The notes under the pieces were generated by a model. That model saw nothing but the letters and a program-made list of their open reading frames with translations. It ran no database searches and was not told the DNA's origin. Source: Streptomyces sp. NRRL WC-3618 (GTDB taxonomy: Bacteria > Actinomycetota > Actinomycetes > Streptomycetales > Streptomycetaceae). From it: a DNA stretch of 14,370 bases. Both the position numbers and the translations under genes were made by a program. Positions within the stretch are counted from its first letter, which is position 1. Each line of letters starts with the position of its first letter. This document shows positions 6,052-12,770 of the stretch, in pieces. Location: positions 1 to 14,370 of the forward strand of contig NZ_LGDW01000081.1 of NCBI RefSeq assembly GCF_001280005.1, read 5' to 3'.

Positions 6052-7368
6052 ATGGCGGTCATACCGAACCAGGGATCCACGGGTGGGGGCGACGCGGTGA
6101 CGCTCACCGGCAGCCACTTCACCGGCACCGCCAGCGTGCTCTACGGCACCCGCCGGGCTGCGAGTTTCACGGTGCTCGGCGACTCCACCACCGCCACCGT
6201 CACCCCCTCCGGCCACGGCGCCGTTCCGGTCTCGGTCACCACCCCCGGCGGAACCGGCGTCGTCGGCAGTTTCTACTATCTGCCACCACCCTTCTTCCGC
6301 CTCGCTCCGCCTCCCGCCGGCCCCTTGGCCGGCGGCAACACGGCGACCCTCACCGGCCTCGGCCTCTACACCACGTACGAGGTCCTCTTCGGTGCGCAGG
6401 CCGCCGCCTTCACCGTCGACTCCGACGGTCAACTCACCGTCACCGTCCCCGCGGCTGCCTCCGCGGGTCCGGTGACGATCACCGTACGAACCAGGGGCGG
6501 AACCGCCGGCGGGGTGGTCTACACCTATCTCGACTCGCCGTCCATCACTGTCCTCACCCCGGACAAAGGGCCGGTTGACGGGGGCAATCTCGTCGTCATC
6601 ACCGGAACCGCCTTCTCCTACACCACTGGCGTCACCTTCGGTGGCACGCCCGCCCTCTCCTGGCGGATCGCCTCCGACACGGAGATCCACGCCCTGCTCC
6701 CAGCGGGAGACCTCGGCCTGGTCGACGTCTCCGTCATCACTCTCGGCGGCACGGTGACCGCTTCGGACGCGTACACCTATCTGGGACGCTTCGCGGTGCT
6801 GGGCGGCGCGTCGGTCACCAACACCGGCTCCTCCGAAGTCACCGGGGACCTCGGGGCGAGCCCGGGAACGTCCGTCACCGGATTCCCGCCCGGTCAGGTT
6901 CACGGCACCATACACATCAGCGACTCTGATGCCCTTCAGGCTCACGCCGATCTCATCGCCACCTACAACGCCGTCGTCGCCCAGCTCCCGGACGCCGACA
7001 TTTCCGGAGACGTCGGCGGCCTGACGCTGACCCCCGGCGTCTACCACGCCCCCACATCCCTCGCTCTCACCGGCACGCTCACCCTGGACGCCCAGGGCGA
7101 CCGCAACGCGGAATGGCTCTTCCAAATCGGATCCACCTTGACCACGGCAACGGCCAGCCGCGTACTCCTCATCAACGGCGCCACGGCCAGGAACGTGATC
7201 TGGCACATCGGAAGCTCAGCCACTCTCGGCACCGACACCGCCTTCACGGGCAGGATCCTGGCCCTGACATCTATCACCGTGAACGCCGGCGTAACCATCC
7301 ACGGACAGGCCCTGGCCATCAATGGCTCGGTCACTCTCGACACCAACGCCATCACCCGCCCCTGGTAA
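6052..7368 (+). CDS. three IPT/TIG domains fused to a DUF3494 ice-binding-like domain
   Basis: The protein has 438 residues. The ATG at 6052 has GGGAG six bases upstream, and the first TIG domain starts at once (AVIPNQGSTGGG), so the 82 in-frame codons further upstream are probably not translated. TIG domains occupy about residues 2-78, 79-161 and 162-244. Residues 246-435 match the DUF3494 / ice-binding-protein-like beta-helix family: FAVLGGASVTNTGSSEVTGD, GASPGTSVTGFPPG, LTPGVYHAPTSLALTGTLTL, WLFQIGSTLTTAT, IGSSATLGTDTAFTGRILAL and SITVNAGVTIHGQALAING. Family members bind ice or act as adhesins, and many in non-polar bacteria have no known ligand. The cysteine pair seen in many relatives is absent. 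No signal peptide is visible. It is the only plus-strand gene of the island, divergent from its paralogue at 5379. Ice binding cannot be judged from sequence alone. Confidence 0.9.
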   Translation: MAVIPNQGSTGGGDAVTLTGSHFTGTASVLYGTRRAASFTVLGDSTTATVTPSGHGAVPVSVTTPGGTGVVGSFYYLPPPFFRLAPPPAGPLAGGNTATLTGLGLYTTYEVLFGAQAAAFTVDSDGQLTVTVPAAASAGPVTITVRTRGGTAGGVVYTYLDSPSITVLTPDKGPVDGGNLVVITGTAFSYTTGVTFGGTPALSWRIASDTEIHALLPAGDLGLVDVSVITLGGTVTASDAYTYLGRFAVLGGASVTNTGSSEVTGDLGASPGTSVTGFPPGQVHGTIHISDSDALQAHADLIATYNAVVAQLPDADISGDVGGLTLTPGVYHAPTSLALTGTLTLDAQGDRNAEWLFQIGSTLTTATASRVLLINGATARNVIWHIGSSATLGTDTAFTGRILALTSITVNAGVTIHGQALAINGSVTLDTNAITRPW

Positions 7369-7379
7369 TGACCACGCCT

Positions 7380-7415
7380 GCCCGGGTGCCCGCCGTAGGC
7401 ACGTCACCCTCGGGC
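7380..7415 (+). terminator. compound hairpin after the ice-binding-like gene
   Basis: GCCCG (7380-7384) pairs with CGGGC (7411-7415), and inside it GTGCC (7386-7390) pairs with GGCAC (7398-7402) around a 7-base loop. It begins 12 bases past the stop codon. The internal mismatch makes it a moderate terminator candidate. Confidence 0.35.
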
Positions 7416-7514
7416 TGCGCCACTGTCCCGCTGAGGCTGGAGCATGCTGTGCCACGAGACAAGGCACGGCTTCGCGGTCGGCTCAGCAGCCTGGGCAACC
7501 ACGCGCGACAGCCG

Positions 7515-7687
7515 CTCCCTACACGGACAGGCGGGTAGGGCCCGCTCCTCTTCTTCACCCGGGAAGTGTCTCTTCCGCTACCACGAACTGGGCCCTCAGC
7601 AAGTCCTATCGTTCCAGCTCAAGGGTGCTTTATGCTTTCTCGACCACCTGCTGGACGACACCCCTCGTGAAAGCCTGAGGTTAGCCC
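7515..7687 (-). mobile_element. IS1380 5'-end relic (copy B)
   Basis: On the minus strand a GTG at 7558 opens VKKRSGPYPPVRVGSGCRA, which matches the first residues of IS1380-family transposases (compare RIGLYPRVRAGGGGRG of the copy at 1216-2388). Homology ends after about 15 codons, near 7515. Upstream of the GTG, the non-coding end continues to about 7687 and aligns with 2300-2442 through the aagtcc...atcgtt and tgaaagc...gaggttagccc blocks. The remaining transposase is absent. The relic points in the same direction as the larger copy and is diverged from it, so it is probably a separate older insertion. Confidence 0.65.
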
Positions 7688-7996
7688 GCCGAGGAGTTCT
7701 GAGGCACGTGAGGGACAGAGGGGCTCAGCACAGAGTGAAGACTTACGCGTCGTGACGGCAATCATCACGCCGTTGCCGGAAACGCGGAATCCGCGCGCGG
7801 TTGGAGCATGGAGGCCGCCTGCGGTTCGGGTTGGCCCTGGAGCGCGAATGGGACGTCGGTGAGGACGTGGTACGCGGTGACGGCGGAGGGGAGTTGCCCT
7901 TGTTCTTGTCCGAGGTGATGAGGAGCTTCTGGGAGATTGTGGACGGTTTTAACGAACGTCCGGCAGTTCCGGTGTGGCTGGGCTTTGGCGCGCGCC
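7688..7996. other. gap upstream of the NACHT gene
   Basis: No recognisable gene lies here. Open frames on both strands overlap one another and show no known family. A 13-bp palindrome CGCGGA-A-TCCGCG sits at 7783-7795. GAGGAG (7919-7924) and GGGAG (7931-7935) could serve a TTG start at 7937, but the first is rather far and the second too close. Confidence 0.4.
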
Positions 7997-10315
7997 ATGA
8001 TGATCGGCATGGCGACTGGGGGGCGGGACGCGCGCGGCTACGTCGGGTTGGTCTATTTGGCGTTGACGATCTTCGGCGCTGGCGGGGCCGTGTTTCTTGC
8101 GCACTACTTCCACTTGGGTGTGGCCGCGACTGCTGCGGCTGTGCTGCTTGCGGCGCCTGGCCTTTATCTGGCCTGGGCCACGTTCCGCGCGGATCACTCG
8201 GAGGCGGGCAGCGGAGAGGATCTCGCGCGCATCGCGGATGACCTCTCCCTCGCAGTGAGGGCGCAGTGGCAGGACGAGGCGCGCCTGCGGCGGCTCAACG
8301 ATCCCTATGCGCTCGCGGTTTCGTGGCGGTCTGCCCCCGATGATCTGGTTGAGGCTTGGCCGCTGCTCACGTCCATCGCGCGGGCGTGGCCTGAGGGACC
8401 GGCTGGCGACTCGGTTGGGTGGACGCACGGGGCGGACGGTCTGAGTGGTGACTGGTCCCAGATCCTTGAGGTCTTCACCGCACGCGTGCCGACCCGGCGA
8501 TTGGTGGTGCTCGGCGAGCCGGGCGCCGGCAAGACCATGCTGCTGGTCAAGTTGGCCGAGGGGCTGATCGACTGGCGCGCCGGTGAGGCCGGTCGGCCGG
8601 TGCCGGTCATCTTTTCCCTGGGTTCGTGGAATCCGTTCGGACAGGGGCTGTACGAGTGGATGGCCTCCTGCCTGGTCCGTGACTATCCGGGGCTGGAGCA
8701 GCCGGTGTCCGCGCCAGGGGGCCGCGGCTCGGTGACTCGCGGTCGTGCGCTATTGGATCAGCGCATGATCCTGCCGGTCCTCGACGGGCTTGACGAGCTG
8801 CCCGCCCTATCGCGGTCGGCCGCGCTCGATGCCATCAACCGTTCGCTTACGCCCGGGCAGGGCGTGGTCGTCTCGAGCCGCACGTGCGAGTACCGGGAAG
8901 CCGCAGCTTCCGACGGGCGTATTTCGATCAAGCTTGCCGGGGCGGCGGGTATCGAACTGCAGCCGCTGGATGCTGCTGTTATCGCCTCCTACCTCGTGCG
9001 GGATGCCGGCGATGATGCCTCCGCGCTCCGCCGTTGGGAGCCGGTTATCCAACAGCTGGGTGCTGATTCGCCGGTGGGGCTGACCCTGCGCACGCCGCTC
9101 ATGCTGTTTCTGGCCCGGACCATCTACAACCCTCGCCCGGGCACCGATCGCGACGTGGTGGTGCCCGTTCCCGCCGTTCTCTGCGATCCTGCCCTCTTTC
9201 CCGACCGGGCGGCGCTCGAGTGCCATTTGTTCGACGCCTTCGTTCCAGCCGCCTATCGGCCGCTTGTCCCAGGCGCGGCCCCGCCATTCCCGGTCGACCA
9301 GGCCAAGCGGGCGTTGACGTTCTTCGCCCGCCATCTAGATCACGATCTACGCGGGACACCCGACCTGGCCTGGTGGCGATTACCGCTTACCCTGCCACGA
9401 AGTCCGACTGCCCTGTTCGTGTGGACCATCGCTGCCATGACCGTCTTGATCCCGGTCAGCGTGGTTGGCGCGTGCGCCGGCGGCGTCACGTACGGACTGG
9501 TCAGCAGGATGACTGGCGGCTCATGGGCAGACCTGGCCGTGGGCGTTGTCGCCATGGGGTCCGCAGGGTTCGTCCTGGCCGTGGTGTTCGCGATCGGCTC
9601 CGCCGGCGTGATCGCCACCCGGGTCCCCCTGTCGGGCAGCTCCCGAATCTGGTCTCGGGAATCGGCCCCGCTGAACGCGGTGGGATGGTCGATCGCCAGC
9701 AGGGGGGTTCTTCTCGCTGCCGCGGTTGGGTTAGCCGTTGGCACTGCGGTTGCCGCCGTTGTCGGCGTCTCCGTCGGGATTGGTGTTGGTTTTCCGATCG
9801 CGATAGGGGGAGTAATTCTCGGGGGTGTGCGACCGGCTGCGGCCGACGTGACGAAAGCCGGGGATCCAGCCAGCCTCTTGGCCCGCGATCGACGATCCTT
9901 CCTGCGGGGCATCTTCACAGCCGTCACAGCGGGCATGATCACAGCAGGTGCCGTCTCCGCAGCTTGGAACCCACTCTCACAAGACTTCACCGGGGCAGTG
10001 GTCAGAGGGGCGATCAGCGGGGCGACAGTCGGGCTCGTGGTGGCCATAATGTACGTCGCTGCAGACATGCCGTATCGATCTGCATGGCTGCCTTTCACGG
10101 TGACGCGCTGGTATCTGACGCTCAGATGCGGATTGCCCCGTGACCTGATGGGCTTTCTCTCCGACGCCCACGAGCGGGGGGTACTGCGCCAAGTCGCTGG
10201 CCTGTACCAGTTCCGCCACGTCGACCTCCAGCGGCGCTTGGCCGGTGAACCGGCCCACGATGCCCGCCAGATCCCCCCGGACACGGACAACGAGGGCCCC
10301 CAACCAGGGGTGTGA
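7997..10315 (+). CDS. membrane-anchored NACHT-domain NTPase
   Basis: The protein has 772 residues from the ATG at 7997. The frame stays open upstream to a TTG at 7937, and none of the starts has an ideal ribosome site, so the start is uncertain. Two hydrophobic segments (about residues 15-36 and 41-60) precede a linker with AVRAQWQDEARLRRLNDPYA, typical of streptomycete NACHT proteins. The NTPase core has Walker A GEPGAGKT (173-180), the next strand VPVIFSLGSWNP, Walker B LPVLDGLDELP (259-269) and sensor region VVSSRTCEYR (291-300). Several further transmembrane segments (about 471-503, 513-540, 568-610 and 668-690) lead to a conserved-looking end, GVLRQVAGLYQFRHVDLQRRLA. NACHT proteins are STAND-class switches, and some bacterial ones sense phage. 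This protein has no obvious effector domain, so defence is only a possibility. It stands alone, without operon partners. Confidence 0.9.
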   Translation: MMIGMATGGRDARGYVGLVYLALTIFGAGGAVFLAHYFHLGVAATAAAVLLAAPGLYLAWATFRADHSEAGSGEDLARIADDLSLAVRAQWQDEARLRRLNDPYALAVSWRSAPDDLVEAWPLLTSIARAWPEGPAGDSVGWTHGADGLSGDWSQILEVFTARVPTRRLVVLGEPGAGKTMLLVKLAEGLIDWRAGEAGRPVPVIFSLGSWNPFGQGLYEWMASCLVRDYPGLEQPVSAPGGRGSVTRGRALLDQRMILPVLDGLDELPALSRSAALDAINRSLTPGQGVVVSSRTCEYREAAASDGRISIKLAGAAGIELQPLDAAVIASYLVRDAGDDASALRRWEPVIQQLGADSPVGLTLRTPLMLFLARTIYNPRPGTDRDVVVPVPAVLCDPALFPDRAALECHLFDAFVPAAYRPLVPGAAPPFPVDQAKRALTFFARHLDHDLRGTPDLAWWRLPLTLPRSPTALFVWTIAAMTVLIPVSVVGACAGGVTYGLVSRMTGGSWADLAVGVVAMGSAGFVLAVVFAIGSAGVIATRVPLSGSSRIWSRESAPLNAVGWSIASRGVLLAAAVGLAVGTAVAAVVGVSVGIGVGFPIAIGGVILGGVRPAAADVTKAGDPASLLARDRRSFLRGIFTAVTAGMITAGAVSAAWNPLSQDFTGAVVRGAISGATVGLVVAIMYVAADMPYRSAWLPFTVTRWYLTLRCGLPRDLMGFLSDAHERGVLRQVAGLYQFRHVDLQRRLAGEPAHDARQIPPDTDNEGPQPGV

Positions 10316-11125
10316 CCGAGATAGGTCAAAGGGGCAATGCGTTGATCTTGAAGCACTGAGAGGCAGCACCGTCACCCATTCGGCTGTGCACGCCCGCACC
10401 CTGCGGGCCAACGGGCTGCCCCATGCCGCAGATCCCCCTGGTTCGAGCGCGAGTGGGAACAGACGTCGGCCTGATCCACGGCCGACGACCAGCTCTGAGG
10501 CGAACCCGCGCGCAGATGCCCAGAAGCCGGAGGCGGAGACCCGTACCCGTCTCGCCCCGTCTTGCGCCGATGAGCCGATCACTGCCGAAACTCGCCGGGC
10601 CTTGCGGAAAATTACTGAGCCGCAGGTCAGCGGCTCGTCTCCCTCGCCCCCTGGAACGCCTCTCCTCCGTTTCGGGAACGCGTCAGGCGTGGGTCCCGCG
10701 GCGCGTACGTCATCGGCACCGCCAGCGCCACCGTCACGTCTTCCTGCCGGGGAGCTGGGCTGCGACAGGGCGCCGCGCAGTCGGCGGTTCTCCACTGCCA
10801 GTCGGTTGACGGCGCGGACAAGGTGATCGACGTCGGTCCGCGGTTGCGCCAGTTCCGTGGCGACCTTGGCGCGGAGCCCCCTCAGTTTGACGAGCTGCCG
10901 GCGCAGGCGGACCTCGGAGTCCGGCATCTGCCCACCAGCCCTGACCTGCGCGTAAAACTCGCTTTTGAGGTCCCGGTGACGCTGGGTGAGTGCGTTGCCG
11001 GGTACGCCCGCTTCCTGGGCCAGGGTGACGATCGTCAGCGCGCCGTTGGAATGCTGCGCGGTTCCCTGCAGGATGCGGGCCTTGGCCGCGCGGATACGGT
11101 CGCGTTCGTCGGGCGCGGGGCTCAT
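9977..11125 (-). CDS. DUF6262-like protein with unreliable C-terminal extension
   Basis: The ATG at 11125 opens a 382-codon frame, but only about the first 120 residues (to about 10766) look like a real protein. They match DUF6262 / TnpC-like proteins found with paired tyrosine recombinases in actinobacterial mobile elements: MSPAPDERDRIRAAKARIL, HSNGALTIVTLAQEAGVPGN (a helix-turn-helix-like stretch), ALTQRHRDLKSEFYAQVR, and a predicted coiled coil at residues 68-120 (RLRRQLVKLRGLRAKV, LVRAVNRLAVENRRLRGAL). The rest is low-complexity Arg/Ser/Pro sequence, and the last 339 bases are antisense to the NACHT gene, so the true stop was probably lost or shifted; a TGA in another frame at 10627 would give a protein of more normal length. 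No recombinase is next to it. A weak AGGACGG lies about 7 bases before the start. Confidence 0.5.
   Translation of the reverse strand: MSPAPDERDRIRAAKARILQGTAQHSNGALTIVTLAQEAGVPGNALTQRHRDLKSEFYAQVRAGGQMPDSEVRLRRQLVKLRGLRAKVATELAQPRTDVDHLVRAVNRLAVENRRLRGALSQPSSPAGRRDGGAGGADDVRAAGPTPDAFPKRRRGVPGGEGDEPLTCGSVIFRKARRVSAVIGSSAQDGARRVRVSASGFWASARGFASELVVGRGSGRRLFPLALEPGGSAAWGSPLARRVRACTAEWVTVLPLSASRSTHCPFDLSRSHPWLGALVVRVRGDLAGIVGRFTGQAPLEVDVAELVQASDLAQYPPLVGVGEKAHQVTGQSASERQIPARHRERQPCRSIRHVCSDVHYGHHEPDCRPADRPSDHCPGEVL
10392..10408 (+). terminator. hairpin after the NACHT gene
   Basis: The hairpin is a perfect 7-bp stem with a 3-base loop, GCCCGCA-CCC-TGCGGGC, 76 bases past the NACHT stop. No T-run follows. 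It also lies within the doubtful 3' half of the opposing DUF6262-like frame. Confidence 0.45.
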
Positions 11126-11199
11126 GCGGTGCCGTCCTGGAGAGTGGGCTGCAACAGCCCGTGCACGATCGAGAATGCGGCCACCAGCGCGGTGATCAC
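11122..11199 (-). CDS. possible 25-residue coupled peptide, or tail of a lost gene
   Basis: A GTG at 11199 overlaps the stop of the DUF4389 gene (GTGA), and the frame ends in a TGA overlapping the ATG of the DUF6262-like gene (ATGA). The product, VITALVAAFSIVHGLLQPTL then QDGTA, is hydrophobic at first. It may be a translationally coupled micro-protein. More probably it is the C-terminal tail of a gene that once preceded the DUF6262-like gene, such as a recombinase, fused here by a deletion. Confidence 0.25.
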   Translation of the reverse strand: MITALVAAFSIVHGLLQPTLQDGTA

Positions 11200-11861
11200 G
11201 TCCGCTCTTCCGGAGCGGTCGTCTCCGAGCCGCCTTGGTCCAGGCGGAATGGTGGGTACTTGTCCGTCATCAGGGCGGCGTAGGCGGTGACGCGCAGGAC
11301 CCACCGGTTGAGGCCGATGATCAGGTCGAACAGATCCTTCGGATACTTCTCGGTGAAGGCCAGGATCACGGCCGCGATGACCGTCAGCAGGGCGATCAGA
11401 CCACCGGACCACCAACCGAGATGGGCGCCGCCGAGGAAGAAGCCGATGACCATGTAGTGCGGGATGGCCAGGAGCCACCACTTCACCAGCACCAGGCCGC
11501 GGGAGAGCCGCTCCGGATAGGCGATGTCCAGCCGTGCCGGGTAGTCCGGTTCCTCGCCCAGGCTGAACGGCGGATACCGGTCGGTGCCCAGGGCGTCGTA
11601 CGAGTAATACGAGACCCGCCAACTCCAGCGCAACACTCCTAGGCTGAAGTCGAACAGGGCACGGGGATAGCGCTCGGTGAACAGGATGGCGAAGAACGCG
11701 ATCACGGTCACCACGGTGAAAGCGATCCAGAGGAAGAACAGCACCACGTAGTGCGGAATGGCGAGAAGCCACTTCACGAGCCATAGCCATCGGGACAGTG
11801 GCGAGTCGATACGCGCGTTCACCTGGACCGGGCGGTCGTGGAATACCACTGGCGTCGTCAT
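11196..11861 (-). CDS. DUF4389 integral membrane protein (two repeats)
   Basis: The protein has 221 residues. The ATG at 11861 is supported by GGAGGGAG about ten bases upstream; the frame is open further upstream, but that part lacks family similarity. Two DUF4389 units are visible. The first has RWLWLVKWLLAIPHYVVLFF, a hydrophobic pair of helices and FTERYPRALFDFSLGVLRW. The second has LVLVKWWLLAIPHYMVIGFF and FTEKYPKDLFDLIIGLNRW. Each unit ends in TD(R/K)YPPF(S/R)L. About four transmembrane helices are expected. The biochemical role is unknown. Genes of this family are common in actinobacterial dormancy and hypoxia-type clusters next to universal stress proteins, P-type ATPases and zinc alcohol dehydrogenases, and remnants of the latter two lie just to the right. 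The 213-base gap upstream has a small GGCCC-GAA-GGGCC dyad near 12060-12073 but no clear promoter. Confidence 0.88.
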   Translation of the reverse strand: MTTPVVFHDRPVQVNARIDSPLSRWLWLVKWLLAIPHYVVLFFLWIAFTVVTVIAFFAILFTERYPRALFDFSLGVLRWSWRVSYYSYDALGTDRYPPFSLGEEPDYPARLDIAYPERLSRGLVLVKWWLLAIPHYMVIGFFLGGAHLGWWSGGLIALLTVIAAVILAFTEKYPKDLFDLIIGLNRWVLRVTAYAALMTDKYPPFRLDQGGSETTAPEERT

Positions 11862-12074
11862 GGTGATCAGCTCCCTCCCTCCGGCGTATGCGTCGCCGGG
11901 CGGGCTCATGACCAGCCTGGCTGCTTCCGCCCTGGCTCGCGAGGGCAGACGGGTCCGTTCCGGTGGCCTATCGGCTGGTCCCCGGTGCACAAGCGGTATC
12001 CGGGGCCGCCATAACCGAGCGCGATAAAGCTGCCGGACGCACGGTGCGGTGGGTCGCTCGGCCCGAAGGGCCCC

Positions 12075-12315
12075 ACCAGCCCTGGAAGACCTGTGGATCA
12101 AGAACGTGACGATCACCACCGGCCTGGTCGACACGCACTCCACTCCCATGCATGCTGGCCGCCGGCCGTCTGTCTGCGGCGTCCATGGTCACCCATTCCC
12201 GCTGGACCATATGGAGGAGGCATACGATGTCTTCTCCCGGGTCGGTGACACCGGTGCGTTCAAGGTCGTTCTCGGCGGGGAGCAGCACGATGCCCTGACG
12301 GCCCGGGCGTCATAA
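12075..12315 (+). pseudogene. 3' fragment of a zinc-dependent alcohol dehydrogenase
   Basis: The frame encodes the C-terminus of a medium-chain zinc alcohol dehydrogenase: ALEDLWIKNVTITTGLVDT, then FPLDHMEEAYDVFSR and DTGAFKVVLGGEQHDAL, ending in TAA at 12313-12315. The whole catalytic N-terminus with its zinc ligands is missing. The central stretch (12152-12196) reads as unrelated residues in this frame, but one base over it gives the expected MLAAGRLSAASMVTH. Two opposite frameshifts therefore flank it. No start codon or ribosome site is plausible, so this is a decayed remnant. Confidence 0.75.
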
Positions 12316-12518
12316 CGGAGAAAGCGAAGGTCCACAGCCGTGCGCTGCGGCGGCACCGCATCCTGCTGCTGACGACGGACTTGCGGAGGCCGATCTGGCG
12401 AGGCGGCACAGAGTGAGCATGACGACGCGGTCCGGCGGCGCTGGGCCGCCGGACAGGTGCTCGCCGCGGGTGTTTCCGGCTGCTCCGACGAATGAACCGG
12501 AAACGGACAGGAGAAACC

Positions 12519-12770
12519 GTGTCACCTCACCGGACCGACACCGCTCCGTCGTCAGCCGCCGGTGACACCGGCCTCAGCCATGAGGAGGCGGCGCGTCTGA
12601 CTCGATACGGTCCCAACGCAGTGATCGCCGAACGCGCCGTCCCCTGTACGCACGTGGTGGCCCGCATGGTTGCCACTCCCTCGCTGCCCCCTCTCCACCG
12701 TCGCCCTGAAGGGGATGGGAGGCAACCGGGCCGTCGCGCTCTCCAGTGTGCTCAGTCGGGCTCCATGTAG
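12519..12770 (+). pseudogene. 5' fragment of a P-type cation ATPase
   Basis: AGGAG five bases before the GTG at 12519 opens VSPHRTDTAPSSAAGDTGLS followed by HEEAARLTRYGPNAVIAERAVP. This is the cation-ATPase N-terminal domain motif GLS-x-EEAARxxxxYGPNAV of P-type ATPases. Similarity fades at about residue 50, near 12665, and the frame ends 83 codons in at 12770, with no transmembrane helix, TGES or DKTGT motif. The last bases overlap the end of the kinase gene on the other strand. The upstream gap from 12316 holds no recognisable gene. The start signals appear intact, so a short useless peptide may still be made. Confidence 0.65.

Noticed and set aside
5986..7206. A 406-codon minus-strand frame opposite the ice-binding-like gene
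   Set aside because: It is the GC-rich antisense of clear TIG and DUF3494 coding sequence. It is Gly/Arg/Asp-rich, with no recognisable domain.
7765..8241. Overlapping small frames on both strands before the NACHT gene
   Set aside because: No family was recognised, no good ribosome site was found, and they overlap each other and the NACHT start.
9340..10356. A 338-codon minus-strand frame opposite the NACHT gene
   Set aside because: The plus strand encodes conserved membrane segments and the LYQFRH end. The antisense composition is Thr/Pro/Ala-biased, without motifs.
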